Assembly (NCBI RefSeq): GCF_949987515.2
Contig: NC_082687.1
Coordinates: forward strand, 19,266,148 to 19,330,147
DNA: 64,000 bases
Source: Delphinus delphis
Lineage: Eukaryota; Chordata; Mammalia; Artiodactyla; Delphinidae
Direction: 5' to 3'
Shown here: in pieces, positions 10,701 through 22,898 of the stretch
Layout: every line of letters begins with the position of its first letter
How positions within the stretch are numbered: the first letter of the stretch is position 1
Position numbers and translations under genes: made by a program
Notes under the pieces: generated by a model
The model's database searches: none
What the model saw: only the letters and a program-made list of their open reading frames with translations
What the model was told of the DNA's origin: nothing

Positions 10701-11574
10701 TCTTTTCTTCAAAGTCTCTCTGTACTATAAATATGGCTGATGATATAAATGGTGAAGGTCTGGCAATATATCTCAATACAGAAAGTATTTTTGAGTGATG
10801 CCTTCAGGAAAGGAAGAACTGTCTTCTGTAGATTTCTAAATATGTTCAATTGAATTATTCATCTGAAACTTCTCCAACTTTAAGTTGTTCCCCAACTTTA
10901 CTTTGTGTAAATGTAGCATGTTAAGAGATATATTTCTAGCCCATATGAGTGAAAGGAGTCACTTGAGCTCCTGTGTTAAATGAGAATTTGCAAACTTGCA
11001 ACCTACTTTAGTGCTAAGCGAAACAGATGTGTTTTGTGCATTTCATTTAAGGATATTAGTTTGCACATTTATTTCCCCAAGGTCAAAACAAATGGGTACT
11101 GTGTATCTTTTCATCCAAATAGGAAAATGTTCCCCAGGAAAGCTTTGGTTTGGTTTGTTATTAAGGCATCATTTTAACTTGATAGTGGGTACTTCTCATC
11201 TACAGCTTGAGACTAGCTTGAGATCTGGAGAATGGAGTCATTTGTGTGCTGGAACCTGCTTGTACCAGTTCCTGAGAGCTAAATATGCCCATCTCTTCTC
11301 AACTTTGTGTTCAGTGTCATCACATAGACAGCTTGAAATTGACAACGGTGGGAATATTTACACCACCGAAATTGGCAAATGCTGTAAATCAGGGCTTCCT
11401 TCATCCCCTTGCCTCCTCAGTTTATCAGGCCATCACTGATAAAACCAGCTAAAAGGCACATGGTACACTGTGACAATCACCCTCAAGTTATTTCCTCCAA
11501 CTTGCTTCTCACTAAGCTACCTATACAACGTAACCATAATTTTGAGAGAAAAGGGAACAAAGACCTCCTTTAAA
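10701..11574. other. Non-coding DNA; possible unassigned old repeat at 11150-11400
   Basis: Around 11190-11400 the composition and phrases such as GGAACCTGCTTGTACCAGTT and AATTGGCAAATGCTGTAAATC look like an old interspersed repeat, but I could not name the family. The overlapping open frames here are not convincing as genes. Confidence 0.4.
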
Positions 11575-11700
11575 CCTTTCTTACTTTGCAGATGAGAGAA
11601 TGGATGTCTAGAGAGGTTAGTTGATTTACTCATCATCACACAATTGGTTTCAGGGTTGGGGCTAGAATCAGCTTCTTGACTCTAGCTACTTGGTAGGAAA
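11575..11700 (-). mobile_element. MIR SINE fragment, reverse
   Basis: The reverse MIR core is visible: CTTTGCAGATGAGAGAATGG, AGAGAGGTTAGTTGATTTACTC, a CATCACACAATTGG block and GGGGCTAGAATCAG. Confidence 0.6.
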
Positions 11701-11981
11701 ATGATTTTCTAATTATTCAGATTTGCAAGGTGCTCCTACAGTTGTGTGGACTCAACTTGACCGTAGGATCCCAACTAAAGCCTTAAACATATTTAGGTCC
11801 AAAACCTGTATTCAACCTATTCATTGTGGAAAATCCTAAACAAGCCTGTTGAGATTTTTTCGTTGTTTGTTTCATTGGCAATTTTAAGCCTTTTGAGAGC
11901 AGAAGAGTTCCAAGTTAATGCACTTACATACATATATAGACTCAAATGAAAACTGAAATGCTGCTCCATATATGTCTCTTG

Positions 11982-12212
11982 GATTTAGTTTTTTTTTTTT
12001 TTTTTTTTTTGCGGTACGCGGGCCTCTCACTGTTGTGGCCTCTCCCGTAGCGGAGCACAGGCTCCGGACGCGCAGGCTCAGCGGCCATGGCTCACGGGCC
12101 CAGCCGCTCCGCAGCACGTGGGATCTTCCCAGACCGGGGCACGAACCCGTGTCCCCTGCATCGGCAGTCGGACTCTCAACCACTGCGCCACCAGGGAAGC
12201 CCTGATTTAGTT
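11982..12212 (-). mobile_element. CHR-2-type SINE with target duplication
   Basis: Poly(T) tail from 11990, then GCGGTACGCGGGCCTCTCACTG, ending CCACCAGGGAAGCCC at about 12202. GATTTAGTT occurs at 11982-11990 and 12204-12212 as the target duplication. Close to the copy at 2244 in sequence and in the same orientation. Confidence 0.93.
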
Positions 12213-14160
12213 GTTTTTAAACTCGCATGATTTATTGGATCTAATGATAAAAGAGAGCTATGAAGTTGATCTGATCATTGACCATCTTAATGCTTAAACA
12301 AATGATTTAAAAGTTATAAAATATTTAAGACCAGAAAGACACATTTGTAAATATATATACAAATAAAGGCAAAATATAAACAAAATACTCTCAGAATCTT
12401 GGACTCAGTGCTAAAAGAATTTTGAGAATACCTTTAGTACAACTTAATTAGTGATTTGCAAATTGGTAATTATTGAATTTAATTGAATGTCAGGATATTC
12501 TTTAACTTGATGTAGCAACTTTGTTAGCACATTTCAGTGTTTCTAAGTGTTTTACAGACTGTGAGGACTGCTTTCAGTGTGGAATGAGAATGTTAATTCT
12601 CATAACAGTTATATGGAAAGCATCTCATTACTTGAGGGAAGGTTTCCTGAAAGGAGTAGTTTGTTCCTCCTCCTTATCTGTGGATGGGTTTGGGAAGACT
12701 GTGTTTCCTACCCTTCCATGGTAAAGTTTTGAGATGCAAATACTTCTAGGTATGTTTTAGGAAGAATATTCACACTGTTCACTGGCTTTACAAAGAATTC
12801 TATGAATCCTCTGAAGATAAAGGTAAGGGAAAAGTTAATTCATTTTTATTTGGCATCTACTATGTGCAACACTGTACCATGCATTTAAATACCTGGTTGC
12901 ATTTATTTAGTCGTCACAGTTTGAAGACATAATGTTACCTGGCTCTGATCTGTCTGACTTACCTTCCTGATCTGCTCCAGCAAGTTCTTAGCCTCTTAAC
13001 CCTCAGAGTTATTGCTAGTGGATTCTAGAGTTAATCGGGTGAATCTATGTATTAGATGGTAAGTAGTTATTTTATTTATTTTACAAATCCTTATTGTTCA
13101 GTTTGCTTCCTTGGATTTATCATTGTTTACCCACAGTGTTCTATAGGATATTGCCATTTTCTATCAGGAGCTCCCTTGGGCAAAAACATATATTCACCTA
13201 AATAAGTGAAGCATCTATCTGTATATGAAGGTAAAATATTATGCAAACATTTTGTAACTGGCCTATGAAATGAACATGTAGAATTCTATATGAAAATGGC
13301 CAGTTTTCCCTTTGAGTGTTCAGATTTTGGATTTCTTTTTGTTAATGGGTGAAATATGTGGCTGTAGTTTTCCAACAGTCATTTGAAGGCTTTTGTCTGG
13401 ACACAAAAATCAGTAAAAACATTTACTGTAGTTTGACTTGAAGTTTTCATCAAGTGAGCTGATGAGAAGGCAGGTGGTTACGATTGAAGCAAGACAAGCC
13501 TTAGATGGCTACAGGCATGACTCACTGTGAAATACAAGTGAGCAATATATGAAAGCAGCAAAGGATTGAAAGGATGGAATAATTTCATATTTCAACACAA
13601 AAGATTGCCTGGGAATTTTTCCTATTCAAAAGGGGAAATATGACCTTCTGTCCTGGCTTATAAACAAAGCTATGCAACATTTTTCAGCATGCCTGCTGTT
13701 TCCTACGTCGTTGAAAATGTATCCCACAGCCTCCAGAGAACCCAGCAAGCTTAAACCTGGCAAATACATTAATCCCTCCCTAGCCATTTGAGAAGAACCT
13801 GAGATCCCAAAATTCTACTCTTGTTACTTGAAGCAGTTTTCAAAACCCAACTGAAAGCAGCTGGATTTTTTTACAAGAAAAATAGAAGGTGAACTGAGTG
13901 AGATATGGGCACAGAGGTGGATTTTCATGCTCTTAATATGCCTGAGAAACTGTGAGGCAGAGAGTAGGACTATAAGTACCCGTGGTGAATTGAGTTACAT
14001 CTTTGAATGTCAGGCCATTGAATTCTTTGTGGTGTTTAAGTCCCTTCATAATGAGTTAGGTCATTAGGGAAATATGCTATCCTAGTTACCTTTATAATCT
14101 TATTGACCTTTACAGATTTATGGGTGCATCATCTTTATTCTGTAGAAATTCTCATGTGAT
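12213..14160. other. Non-coding DNA, one MIR-like patch
   Basis: A reverse MIR fragment is likely at 12850-12935 (GGCATCTACTATGTGCAACAC). The rest, including 12940-14160, looks like unique sequence without an open frame of note. Regulatory function cannot be judged from one sequence. Confidence 0.5.
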
Positions 14161-14164
14161 ATGG

Positions 14165-14425
14165 CATAGGCTAGTGTTTCAAGGCAAGGGCTTTGGAGCT
14201 AGAAGATCTAAATTCACATGTGGCTCTACTGCTTGCTAGTTGTGACACCTTGGGAAAATTTGGTAACTTGTAATTTCCTTGTGTCCCAGTTTCTTCATGG
14301 ATAAGATTAGAATTGTAACAGCAATTGCCTTTTTAAGGTTATTTGCCAGGACTGCATGAATTAATGGATGTAAAGTTCCCAGCACAGGACCTTGCATCTA
14401 GGAAGCACTCTGCATTTTAGCTCTT
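14165..14425 (+). mobile_element. MIR SINE, nearly complete
   Basis: A good MIR in forward orientation: GGGCTTTGGAGCTAGAAGATC, TTCACATGTGGCTCTACTGC, TTGCTAGTTGTGACACCTTGG, the CCCAGTTTCTTCATGGATAAG block, and AAGTTCCCAGCACAGGACC. One of the best preserved MIRs in the window. A second, poorer MIR-like piece may follow at 14470-14560. Confidence 0.85.
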
Positions 14426-14621
14426 GTTAGGAGGCTGTTCTGTTAGTTATAGGAAGAGGCCAGTACTGGGACAAGTCCTGGCATCCTGATTCTGCCAGAT
14501 GCTGCCCAAGTTGTCAAGGCAATTAACCTCTCTCAATTTAGAATTTTCATCTGGCACAGTGAAGGCAGTGACTGGATATAGCTTATATGACCAATAAGGA
14601 AGGGTTTAATGAATTGTAGGA

Positions 14622-14802
14622 TAATAATCACTAACATTTATTGGTTACTGTTTTAAGTGATTTACATACATCAATTCTTATAATAACCCTATGAGATAAG
14701 GACTATTTTTTCACTTCCCATTTTATAGATGAAGAAATTAAAATACAGAGAGATTAGGTAATTTAACACACAGCTAGTAAGTGGCAGATCTGGGATTAAG
14801 TG
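14622..14802 (-). mobile_element. MIR SINE, reverse orientation
   Basis: ACATTTATTGGTTACTG, TAATAACCCTATGAGATAAGG, CCATTTTATAGATGAAGAAA, AACACACAGCTAGTAAGTGG and CAGATCTGGGATTAAG follow the reverse-complement MIR order closely. Confidence 0.85.
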
Positions 14803-14819
14803 GGTTAAAAAACAGTATA

Positions 14820-14990
14820 TATAATATTATCCCATTTTGGGGAAAAGCATTATATATTTAAACTGTATTATAAACTGTATTATATATACAAACTGTATTT
14901 TTAATATATAAACTGTATTACATATGTATATATTTATATATGTGTGTATATATACACACACAACACACATAAACACACATATGCATGCAC
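14820..14990. repeat. AT-rich minisatellite-like patch and (TG/TA/CA)n
   Basis: The phrase AAACTGTATTATAT recurs several times between 14858 and 14920 with spacing of about 20-30 bases, and is followed by TATATATGTGTGTATATATACACACACA and a degenerate CACACAT run. It borders the LTR at 14995. Confidence 0.7.
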
Positions 14991-14994
14991 ACCA

Positions 14995-15406
14995 TGTCCA
15001 AAAGAAAATTAAGAGAGTTTCACATGATATGAATATTTTATTGGGTGAGAAACATATTGCTGGTGAACAGGGAGACTTCAAACCTGAAAGTGGTATGAAG
15101 CTCAGAGGCGTGATATTATAGGGTGTCTTATAAAGAAAGAATAAGGAAGTTGTTTAACCTTTACAGTGATTGACTATTACAATGGGGGTTTCGAGACAGA
15201 AGAGAATTGGTTAAAAGAGATTATCTTGTACCATGTTAAGAAGACAACTTAAGCTTTATTTATGACTATCAGAGGCATTTATAAGAAATAACCTAAGTTA
15301 AATTTCATTTACATTCATGGAATAAACAAGATTAAATTTTGCTTATGTGGCTTAACTGGTTTTGTCTGCTCAGGAGTCTTCAAGCCTGTTCTCCTTTATT
15401 TTAACA
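14995..15406 (-). mobile_element. Retroviral LTR, reverse, with polypurine tract
   Basis: The stretch is bounded by TG at 14995 and CA at 15405-15406. On the minus strand a purine tract (CCAGAAGGAGGGAATTG, 15404-15421) lies directly before the LTR start TGTTAAAATAAAGG, as expected upstream of a 3' LTR. A poly(A) signal CCCAATAAAATATTC lies near 15040, close to the end of the minus-strand reading. Little or no provirus body can be seen beyond the tract. Class I is likely from the tract type. Confidence 0.55.
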
Positions 15407-15654
15407 ATTCCCTCCTTCTGGTCATTCTCTCAGCGAGCTGTCACTCTTGGATACCACTGTTGAGGTAGTCACTTGGATGGATGGATGGTCATATAGTCAC
15501 TATTACCAAGGGATACTCTCCAGATTGTTAAAATGTTAAAACGAAATATACCTAGGAGGTGAAATTTAGGGCAACCTTACATTTCTTCATTTTTCTGATG
15601 ATGTTTTTTAATCCTTGTATAATTGTATTCCTTGAATAATAACTTTTATGCAAA

Positions 15655-15725
15655 AATAAATATGTGGGTTGGACTAGATGAACTTTCAGGTCCTGCCTGA
15701 AAATTACATTCTGTGATTCTACATA
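15655..15725 (+). mobile_element. CR1/L3-like LINE 3' end
   Basis: GGGTTGGACTAGATGAACTTTCAGGTCCTGCC followed by TTACATTCTGTGATTCTAC matches the conserved 3' terminal region of CR1/L3 LINEs, whose end carries an ATTCTGTG-type repeat. It is a very short piece. Confidence 0.5.
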
Positions 15726-15729
15726 CCAA

Positions 15730-18404
15730 ATTAACACAGCAGCAGGTAGTTTTTGCTGTAGGAAGGTGGACAGTACCTCACCTGCCACTTGTTTTCGAGA
15801 GATTCCAGGGATACACCTATGTGGGGAGTGTCACCATTGCCCATGCTGCTGGTGTCAGGAGAATTGCTGATATGGAAAGCCTACTACTCTGTTGTGATTA
15901 AAGCAACCAGCGGCTCACCCTTGCCTCCTCTTTACTGTTTTCCAAAGCAGCAGTGGAGTGACAGAAATGCCTAGGGGAAGCAGTATGTGTGGTGTGTATG
16001 GAACAGTCATTATTTAGTGACACACAGTTCCTTTCCATCTGAATGGCAAAGTATGCTTATATTAGGTAATTCAAATGTTTCTATTAAAATGATTGCTAAT
16101 TAAAATATTCAAGAAGGTGGGGGAAGATGAGATATAGATTAACTGCTAGGGTCTGGTTCTACTGCAGTGTTAATGTTTGAGACATTGTCACTCTGAGACA
16201 CCCAAGAGGCAGGTCAAGGTTGTGTGTAGGGCTCAGCAAACAAAAACACCAAATCTGTTCTCAAAATAATTTTATATATGATATTTTAAAAAACAAAGTA
16301 ACTGGGAAAGATCAGAAACTTGTTGCAATTTCTAAGACTTATTTTATGGTTCTGTACTAGTCATTGTTTAAATGTGTATGAGATGTGTTATCTCAACAGT
16401 ATTTAGGGTCTCTAAAGGTCTTAAACTAGCCTTAGCATCATCACACCATGTGATTAAAATGACTCTTGGAGACAGAGAATACAGAATAATGACTGGATGA
16501 GCAAAATATGGGCAGTTGCAAATAATTCTAAGCTGATGGCTGGGATATTTACTCAAGCATAAGTCACTGATTACTGATCACTGCATATAGCTCTTTACCA
16601 AAGGTCAATGCCCTTTTCCTATGGGCCTCACTCCTTGTTTCTGGAACAGGAAAGATTAATGTACCTGAAAGTAAGATTTTTTTTATATAACTGAATAAAT
16701 CTTAAAGTTTCTCTCCTTCAGACATGAGTAAAGAGGGAAGATGTATCTCGTAGGGATTAAAGTTATTTGACTATTCAGTCACCGTTTTAAGCTCTCCTGT
16801 GACCCTCTTCTTTACCATCAGAGGATAATCTAAACTAGAAGAGGCAAAGGGGGTTGTCTTAGGTTGTTTTTGAGAAAAATGTATCTTTCCTAATTCTGTA
16901 CTTGAAACACAGAGCATTCCTCTTTATTAACTAAATACATTAATTTTCAATTTGGTATGCAAAAATTAAATTTTTCCCATCTGAATGATGGTTGGTCTCT
17001 GCATGTTATGTACCATCTGCTCCATTGTTTAACAAAATAAGCATGAGGTATCTATTTCTTTTTTAGAAGAAAAAGAAGGCTTAAGAGTCAAGAGACATTT
17101 TGAAGCAGGATTCTGTGGAAGAACAGGATCCTTAGTTTAGAAGAAAAGGAGTTGGATTCAGTTTTCCTATTTCCTTCCTCTGGTCTAATATGTAGGAAGC
17201 CAAAAATCAAGGAGCAAGTATGTGCTAGGAGAAACAGGCTTGATCTAGGAGATCTAGATTATGAATAGCTGGTGAGACACTCGACCAATGTGTAAGGGTT
17301 AATAAATAATGACAGAAATGGAAATCAATTAACTGTTTTAATTTGTACCTTGATGAATGATTTGCATACACTTTGGAGCAAGAGACTCAGCTCAGCATTC
17401 CCCTGGGCTCCTTTTCGTTTTCACTCCTTGGAATAGCAGTTGAGGCAAGTGGGGAAGCATAGAAGTCTTGCTTGCTGGAGAGAGTGCCCTCTAATCGCTG
17501 TATCCTAACCCTACCAGGATTTAGAAAGAATAAATTTAAAACTGCTTAGAGGGAGATTTAAAGAGTTGGCAGAGCAAAGCCAATTAAGGTAAATGGACTT
17601 GCTCTGTCAGTGATGCTTGTGATTGTTTATTTCATAATGGAACCGAGCCCTAGCATGGTAATACCAGAACACCAGGCCTTTATGTTCTAGATAAGAGTAT
17701 CGAGGTCTCAGTCTCTGGTTGCTAGCAAATCTTTGGCACTCCCTAAGTGAAAACACAGCTTCTTAAAATTTTGAAAAATTATCAGCATATAACTCATTCA
17801 TTCGATAAGTGTTTGTGGGTGCTTCCTATATGCCAGGTAACCCGTTTTTCTCCAAAAAGGATCAGGAAAAAATTAGTGAGATTAATAAGTCTCCAGATAT
17901 GGGGACATAAATCATTCCTTCTCTCTAATTTTGAGAAACATCTCTGATTGGACTTTTTAAAATTTGCCCAATTGATGCCTGGCCAATTAAATTATAAAGA
18001 TACAACAATTTTTCTCAATTCTTGACTCTGATATAACACAGGAATCGCTAAGCCTCAAGTGTTTTTCAAGTATCCATTATCGATTGAATGTGATTTTCTT
18101 CTAAGAAACTGAAAAATTCACTGAATAAGTAAGTGTCCCAGAAATGGGATGCTCTGCAGTTGGTTCACAAAGTAAGATTAATGACACCATGTAGTTGGTG
18201 ATGCCAAGGCCATGTGGAGCTGTCATGGGAGATTAGGTTGTAACCATCTGTTTTCCATGTGATGTCTTAATAAACACCACCACCTGCACTGACGTGTTAT
18301 TACAGTTGGCCTCCTGGGTATTTGTAGATCAGGGTACTTGGGCACAAGGAGGGAATTGTTGCATCTCCTTGAGTTACCACATGGAATGTTTGTGGCGTAT
18401 ATTA
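15730..18404. other. Non-coding DNA, nothing assigned
   Basis: No gene, RNA or clear mobile element was recognised over this stretch. Overlapping open frames at 15713-15974 have no family resemblance. Confidence 0.45.
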
Positions 18405-18414
18405 AAACAGTGGT

Positions 18415-18512
18415 CCCATTTTAAGGTTTTTGTCTTTCTCTGTCTGACTTACTTCACTTATGGTAATCTCTAGGTCCATCCATGTTGCTGCAGATGGTGT
18501 TTTCTTAAATAC
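18415..18512 (-). mobile_element. Short L1 ORF2/3' fragment, reverse
   Basis: GTCTTTCTCTGTCTGACTTACTTCACTTATGG, AATCTCTAGGTCCATCC and ATGTTGCTGCAGATGG match the reverse L1 ORF2 C-terminal segment found complete in the larger L1s of this window (for example near 24415 and 38790). Confidence 0.75.
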
Positions 18513-18769
18513 AGACAGCATTATGACAGCTTTGATCAGATGCAGATTAGAAGGGAAAGGCTCACAGGGGGAAGAAAAGGAAAGGAGACAGAGTGAGAGC
18601 AGTAAGTGAGAGCAAACAGACAAAAGGAAGAGAAAATGATTAACATAGTCACAATAAAGAAGTCAGTCTTGACCCATTTAGTTTAGGCATAAAGATCTTG
18701 CCTACCTCAAATGTAGTAGTATTTTTTTTCAGTAGTAGTATTTTTTTCAACAGCTATAACTGCTGCTTT

Positions 18770-19111
18770 TTTAAAAAATAAATTTATTTATTTTTGGCTG
18801 CATTGGGTCTTCTTTGCTGCACGCGGGCTTTCTCTAGTTGTGACGAGCAGGGTCTACTCTGGTGCATGGGCTTCTCATTGTGGTGGTTTGTCTTGCTGCA
18901 GAGTATGGGCTCTAGGTACACGGACTTCACTAGTTGTGGCATGCAGGCTCAGTAGTTGTGGCTTGCGGGCTCTAGAGCTCAGGCTCAGTAGTTGTGGCAC
19001 ACGGGCTTAGTTGCTCTGTGGCATGTGGGATCTTCCCAGACCAGGAATCGAACCCATGTCCCCTGCATTGGCAGGCAGATTCTTAACCACTGCACCACCA
19101 GGGAAGCCCCA
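18770..19111 (-). mobile_element. Long-form CHR-type SINE
   Basis: Reverse orientation, A-rich tail at the left (AAAAAATAAATTTATTTATTTTTGGCTGC). The body has tandem GTAGTTGTGGC units with GGGCTCTAG pieces, then GGCATGTGGGATCTTCCC, GAACCCATGTCCCCTGCATTGG and CCACCAGGGAAGCCCC. At about 340 bases it is the longer CHR form from which the short cetacean form is derived by an internal deletion. It is more diverged than the short copies, so probably older. Confidence 0.88.
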
Positions 19112-19588
19112 TAACTGCTGCTTTTAATAATGAATTTTAGCTACCACAAATGTTAGGTTTATTTGTTTAGTAAGACAGGAAATGTGTAATCATTTTAGCC
19201 ATATTTCCAGCTAAAATTATGAAGAAAAATTAAAAGCTTGGCTCGAAAACTATTTGTGAAATTTGCTTTTTGAGAAAATCTTATCTTTGACTATGCAAGG
19301 TAAATGAGTTTTTACCATGCAATAGTTAATCTTTAAAACAAACTCAAACACTGTTCTTTTGTAGCCTGTCTTATTCTTTCAGATTAAATGACTTTTAGAT
19401 GCCATGAATTCAGACTTGATTTTGCTAGCACACAAAAGGCAGGTCTCCTTTTGGAGATTATTGTAAGAAAATTCTATGTTTGTGAGATCCTAGTGTGGAC
19501 AAAAAGTATTGCCTGCTTTTTCAGTAAACAAAGAAAGTTGCCTGCCATCAAGCCCTCAGCTGCTGCAGCTGCCCCTTACGATGCTCCC
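19112..19588. other. Non-coding DNA
   Basis: No gene or element recognised. A stretch rich in GCTGCAGC just before the LTR (19555-19575) may belong to older retroviral sequence but is not assignable. Confidence 0.45.
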
Positions 19589-19959
19589 TGAGGGGAATTC
19601 AGGATGGAGAAAAACAGGATACTGGCCCTAGATAGTTAAGATACATATCAAAGGAATACTTTCAATGAGCCCAGACTCTTGCATCTTCCCATACATAGAA
19701 AAGCACTAAAATTATTAGCTTGAGATGTCTGTTTTTTGTGATAAGCGGTAATCTTTTGATGTTCAACTACTTGGTTTTTTTTCTTTTTCTTTTTGTTCCC
19801 TTTCAAAAAATCCTGTGTATCATGGCTCCTCCCTTCCTTCTTTGGAACAGCCCTTAGAGCTCTCTGAGAGGCTGTCTCCCAGGCTATAGTCCTCAGTAAG
19901 TTCCCCAAATAAAACATAACTCGCACTTTTAGGTTGAGCATTTTTTTTTTCAGTCAACA
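19589..19959 (+). mobile_element. Solo LTR of class I ERV type, forward
   Basis: Starts TGAGGGGAATTCAGGATGG and ends in TTTTTTTCAGTCAACA, giving a TG...CA unit of about 371 bases. It holds CTCTGAGAGGCTGTCTCCC, a CAGGCTATAGTCCTCAGTAAG block, and the poly(A) signal AATAAA in CCCCAAATAAAACATAAC near 19905. This motif order is that of MER4-like ERV1 LTRs. No internal retroviral sequence was seen on either side and no target duplication was found. Confidence 0.7.
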
Positions 19960-22227
19960 CTGAATTTGGAGATGCTGCAGTTTCATGCAAGTGGCCAATG
20001 ACATTTACCACTTTCTGTTCTAAAAGTCCATTTCAAATGGGGAGTGCAAGGCGAGGCCAGTGAGAAGCAGAAATTTCGCTGTATCACTACCTGTGTTTAC
20101 AGACATCCTCTACTCCTTGTAAGCCACCTTGCTTTTAGCAACTTCATATTTATACACCTCCCTGTCATTTTTCTACTCAATTTGATATCATTTGGTCTTT
20201 GCTCTGACTCAATACAGAGTTCTTAAAATGCTTCAGGTCAATTGTTTTAAAGGACACACTAAAGTAACTCATGTCCCAATAAGAAAATGCTAAATTCTTT
20301 GCTGCTTTTCTGGGCATTGCATTCCACATTTCTTTGCCGGCAAGAAAACAGAGCCTAAAGCCTGAAGCTCATTTAGGGGATTGAGAGGATGAAATTTCCT
20401 TCTTGATTAACAGTTGACTAATTATGAGTTCCTGTTTTGCCTCGAGGGATATAGCCACTGTTTGAGCTTTTATAAACTCTTAAGTATCTATGTTCCTTTT
20501 CGAAAAACCTCATCCAAATTCCAATGAAATCTCCTCCTCTATTAGTTCACTGCCCAGATTTTTTAAATGGGAAAAGGCAAAAGCAAAAGCAAACCAACCA
20601 ACTGGAAAAAAATTCAGTGAGTGCCTTGAGGCTTTGAGATAAGCTAGAAATAGATCCACACCCTGCTATCCATGTGTATGATACACAGGAAAAATTAGAA
20701 CAATTAAAAATTTTTGAGTCTTTTTCCTTTGAAAATTTGATTTGTATTGTAAGTTCATAAGGCATGATAAATACTGGGAAGGGAAGTTCTGTGTGTGTGT
20801 GGGGGGGGGAGGGTGGGGGGGGGTGGGTGTTTTCTTTTTCCATGTAGTTTCCTGAAAGGCTCTGGAAGTAAACTAGCTTGCTTTGCTGTTTGTGTTGTCA
20901 CAATTGCTTTCTTGGAAAGATAAGCCACAGGTCCCTTTGAGAAATGGGTAACCATGTTATTGGCATTTACACAGAGGCTTCTGCAAGGATGTTGGCAACC
21001 TCAGCTGAAAATCTGACTTTTGTGCTGAAAGTGGTGCTATCAAGGCCTATGGAATTGCCACAGCCTTTGCTAAGATTTTAGTTCCTTTTGTTTATTATTT
21101 TCACCCTTTTCTACTAGAATACAATTCATGGTACTTGTAAAACATTAGAATATTAACCCTCTCTAAAAAGACAGAAAGAGACCTGATCCTATTAAAAATA
21201 GTTCTCAAATTCAAAATGCCAGGAAAGCCTACTTGTCATTCTCCTTATGAAGTTATTTCAATAAATAAAACTCATTGTGCTTTCCGATATATAATTCAAA
21301 GTACCTCATTTATGGTATTTTTTAAAAAAAAATGTGTTTGGGTATATTGTGAAGCAAAGATATTAATGGCTCAGCATCTCTAAAATCTGAAGTCATTTCC
21401 AAAATAAAGTTTGAAATATTCCTACTGGTTTGGTGTTCTAAGAAATAGCAAATGAGAACTACAATTCCAATTTTATTTTAAAATTGTTGGGATTTGTTAG
21501 AAATAATTGTGTGGTGTTGATTACCAAAAACTATAAAACATCTTGATTTTTTTCATTATAATAATTTGTCAAAAAATTCCATGAGTTTCATTTTTCAATG
21601 TACCGTATGGTTTTTAGTTCTGAAGTTTTAGCAAGATATAATTCAACAGCAAGTAGTAAAAGCAGGCCATTTTAATAACTATTTCAAACAAGTTATTTAC
21701 TTTCAAAAATGATTGGCCCTAAAATGTTCTCCCTTGAATATTATAAACATAAAATGTAAGCAGAACTTTATATTTTAAAAAAGTGAGGAAAAGTAAATCA
21801 ATAGTGATGAAAATCATGAAAATAAAATATTTGCCTTTATTGTGTTATTGCAGACTTTAGAGAATATCCTAAGTTCTGAGTCAATTGCTTATTAAAACAA
21901 TTATAATTGTCATGAAGTATTTAAGTAGGTATTATGTGTATGGATTGTAATAGAAACTTTGTGTCTATGCCTCTGAGCTCACATTGTAGTAGAGAAAAGA
22001 ACAAATCGAAGATCACCATTTATTTTCCCCCAAATGTTATATTGAACCCAGTCCTGTAGACTGTTAAAGTTATAAAACTAAAGAGTTCTATGGTGAAGTA
22101 CACTTTGGAAATTCTGTGTAAAATTTAAACTTGTCCTTTAATATAAAGCTTCTCAGTTCTGTTGCTATGTTAATGTGAACTCTGGGTCTACAACAGAATG
22201 ATCATTTATCAAATTTGTTTGACAATT
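19960..22227. other. Non-coding DNA, mostly AT-rich
   Basis: Apart from the G-run cluster at 20791-20829, I see no gene or mobile element. The region 21060-22220 is strongly AT-rich with no assignable repeat. Confidence 0.45.
20791..20829 (+). repeat. (GT)n followed by G-run cluster, G-quadruplex candidate
   Basis: After a GTGTGTGTGT run come four guanine tracts: nine Gs at 20801, three at 20811, nine at 20815 and three at 20825, separated by single A or T bases. Four G-tracts with one-base loops are the strongest class of predicted quadruplex. The complementary strand is C-rich. Confidence 0.85.
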
Positions 22228-22812
22228 GTATTAGTCAGGGTTCTCCAGAGTAATAGAACCAGTAGGAGATATCTGTCTATATATCTATCAATCAATGAAT
22301 TTATTATGAGGGATTGGCTCACCTGAATGTGGAGACTGAGAAGTCCCACAATCTGCTCTTTGCAAGTTGGAGGTGCAGGAAAGATGATGATGTTGCTTCA
22401 GTCCAAACCCAAAGGCTTGAGAACTAGGGGAGCCAATAGTGGGAATCGTTAAAAATAATTGTGGAGTATCCCAGGGCCCAGGAATCAGAGGGCCTATGGT
22501 GTAGATACTGGCCTAAATCTGAAGGCCTGAGAACTAGAAGTGCCAACGTCTGAGGGCAGGAGAATGTGGATGCTCTGCTCAAGTAGAGAGCAAATTTGCC
22601 CTTCCTGTGCCATTTTGTTCTATTCAGCCTCTCATTGGATTGGATGATGCCCAGCTGCGTTGGTGACTGGAGGTCTTTTTTTACTCAGTTTACTGATTCA
22701 AATGCTGATCTCTTCCCGAAACACCCTCACAGACATACCCAAAAGTAATGTTTTACCAGCTATCTGGCATCTCTCAGCCCAGTCAGGATGACACATAAAA
22801 CTAACCATAACA
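22228..22812 (+). mobile_element. Ancient interspersed repeat, family not resolved
   Basis: Begins TTGTATTAGTCAGGGTTCTCCAGAG and ends near ACACATAAAACTAACCATAACA. Internal phrases are AATTTATTATGAGGGATTGG, GGAGACTGAGAAGTCCC, a TTTTGTTCTATTCAGCC block, CTCATTGGATTGGATGATGC and CACCCTCACAGACATACCC. These recur together in many mammalian genomes, so it is an old mobile element, perhaps LTR-like. I cannot name the family safely. Confidence 0.7.
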
Positions 22813-22898
22813 ACTTTGGAACTCTTTTCTCATGACATATTCATGGGATTCCCTGGATGTTCTTTATAAGCTGCTGACATATACCATATATATATAAA

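Noticed and set aside
10996..11439. 147-codon open frame on the plus strand
   Set aside because: Overlaps another frame of similar quality, has no recognisable domain, and part of it lies in sequence that looks like an old repeat.
15470..15495. GGATGGATGGATGG run as a possible minisatellite
   Set aside because: Only three to four units; too short to be notable.
15713..15974. Overlapping frames that could be an exon (balanced composition)
   Set aside because: No convincing splice sites, conserved motif or frame preference were seen; adjacent to a CR1/L3-like fragment and an LTR remnant.
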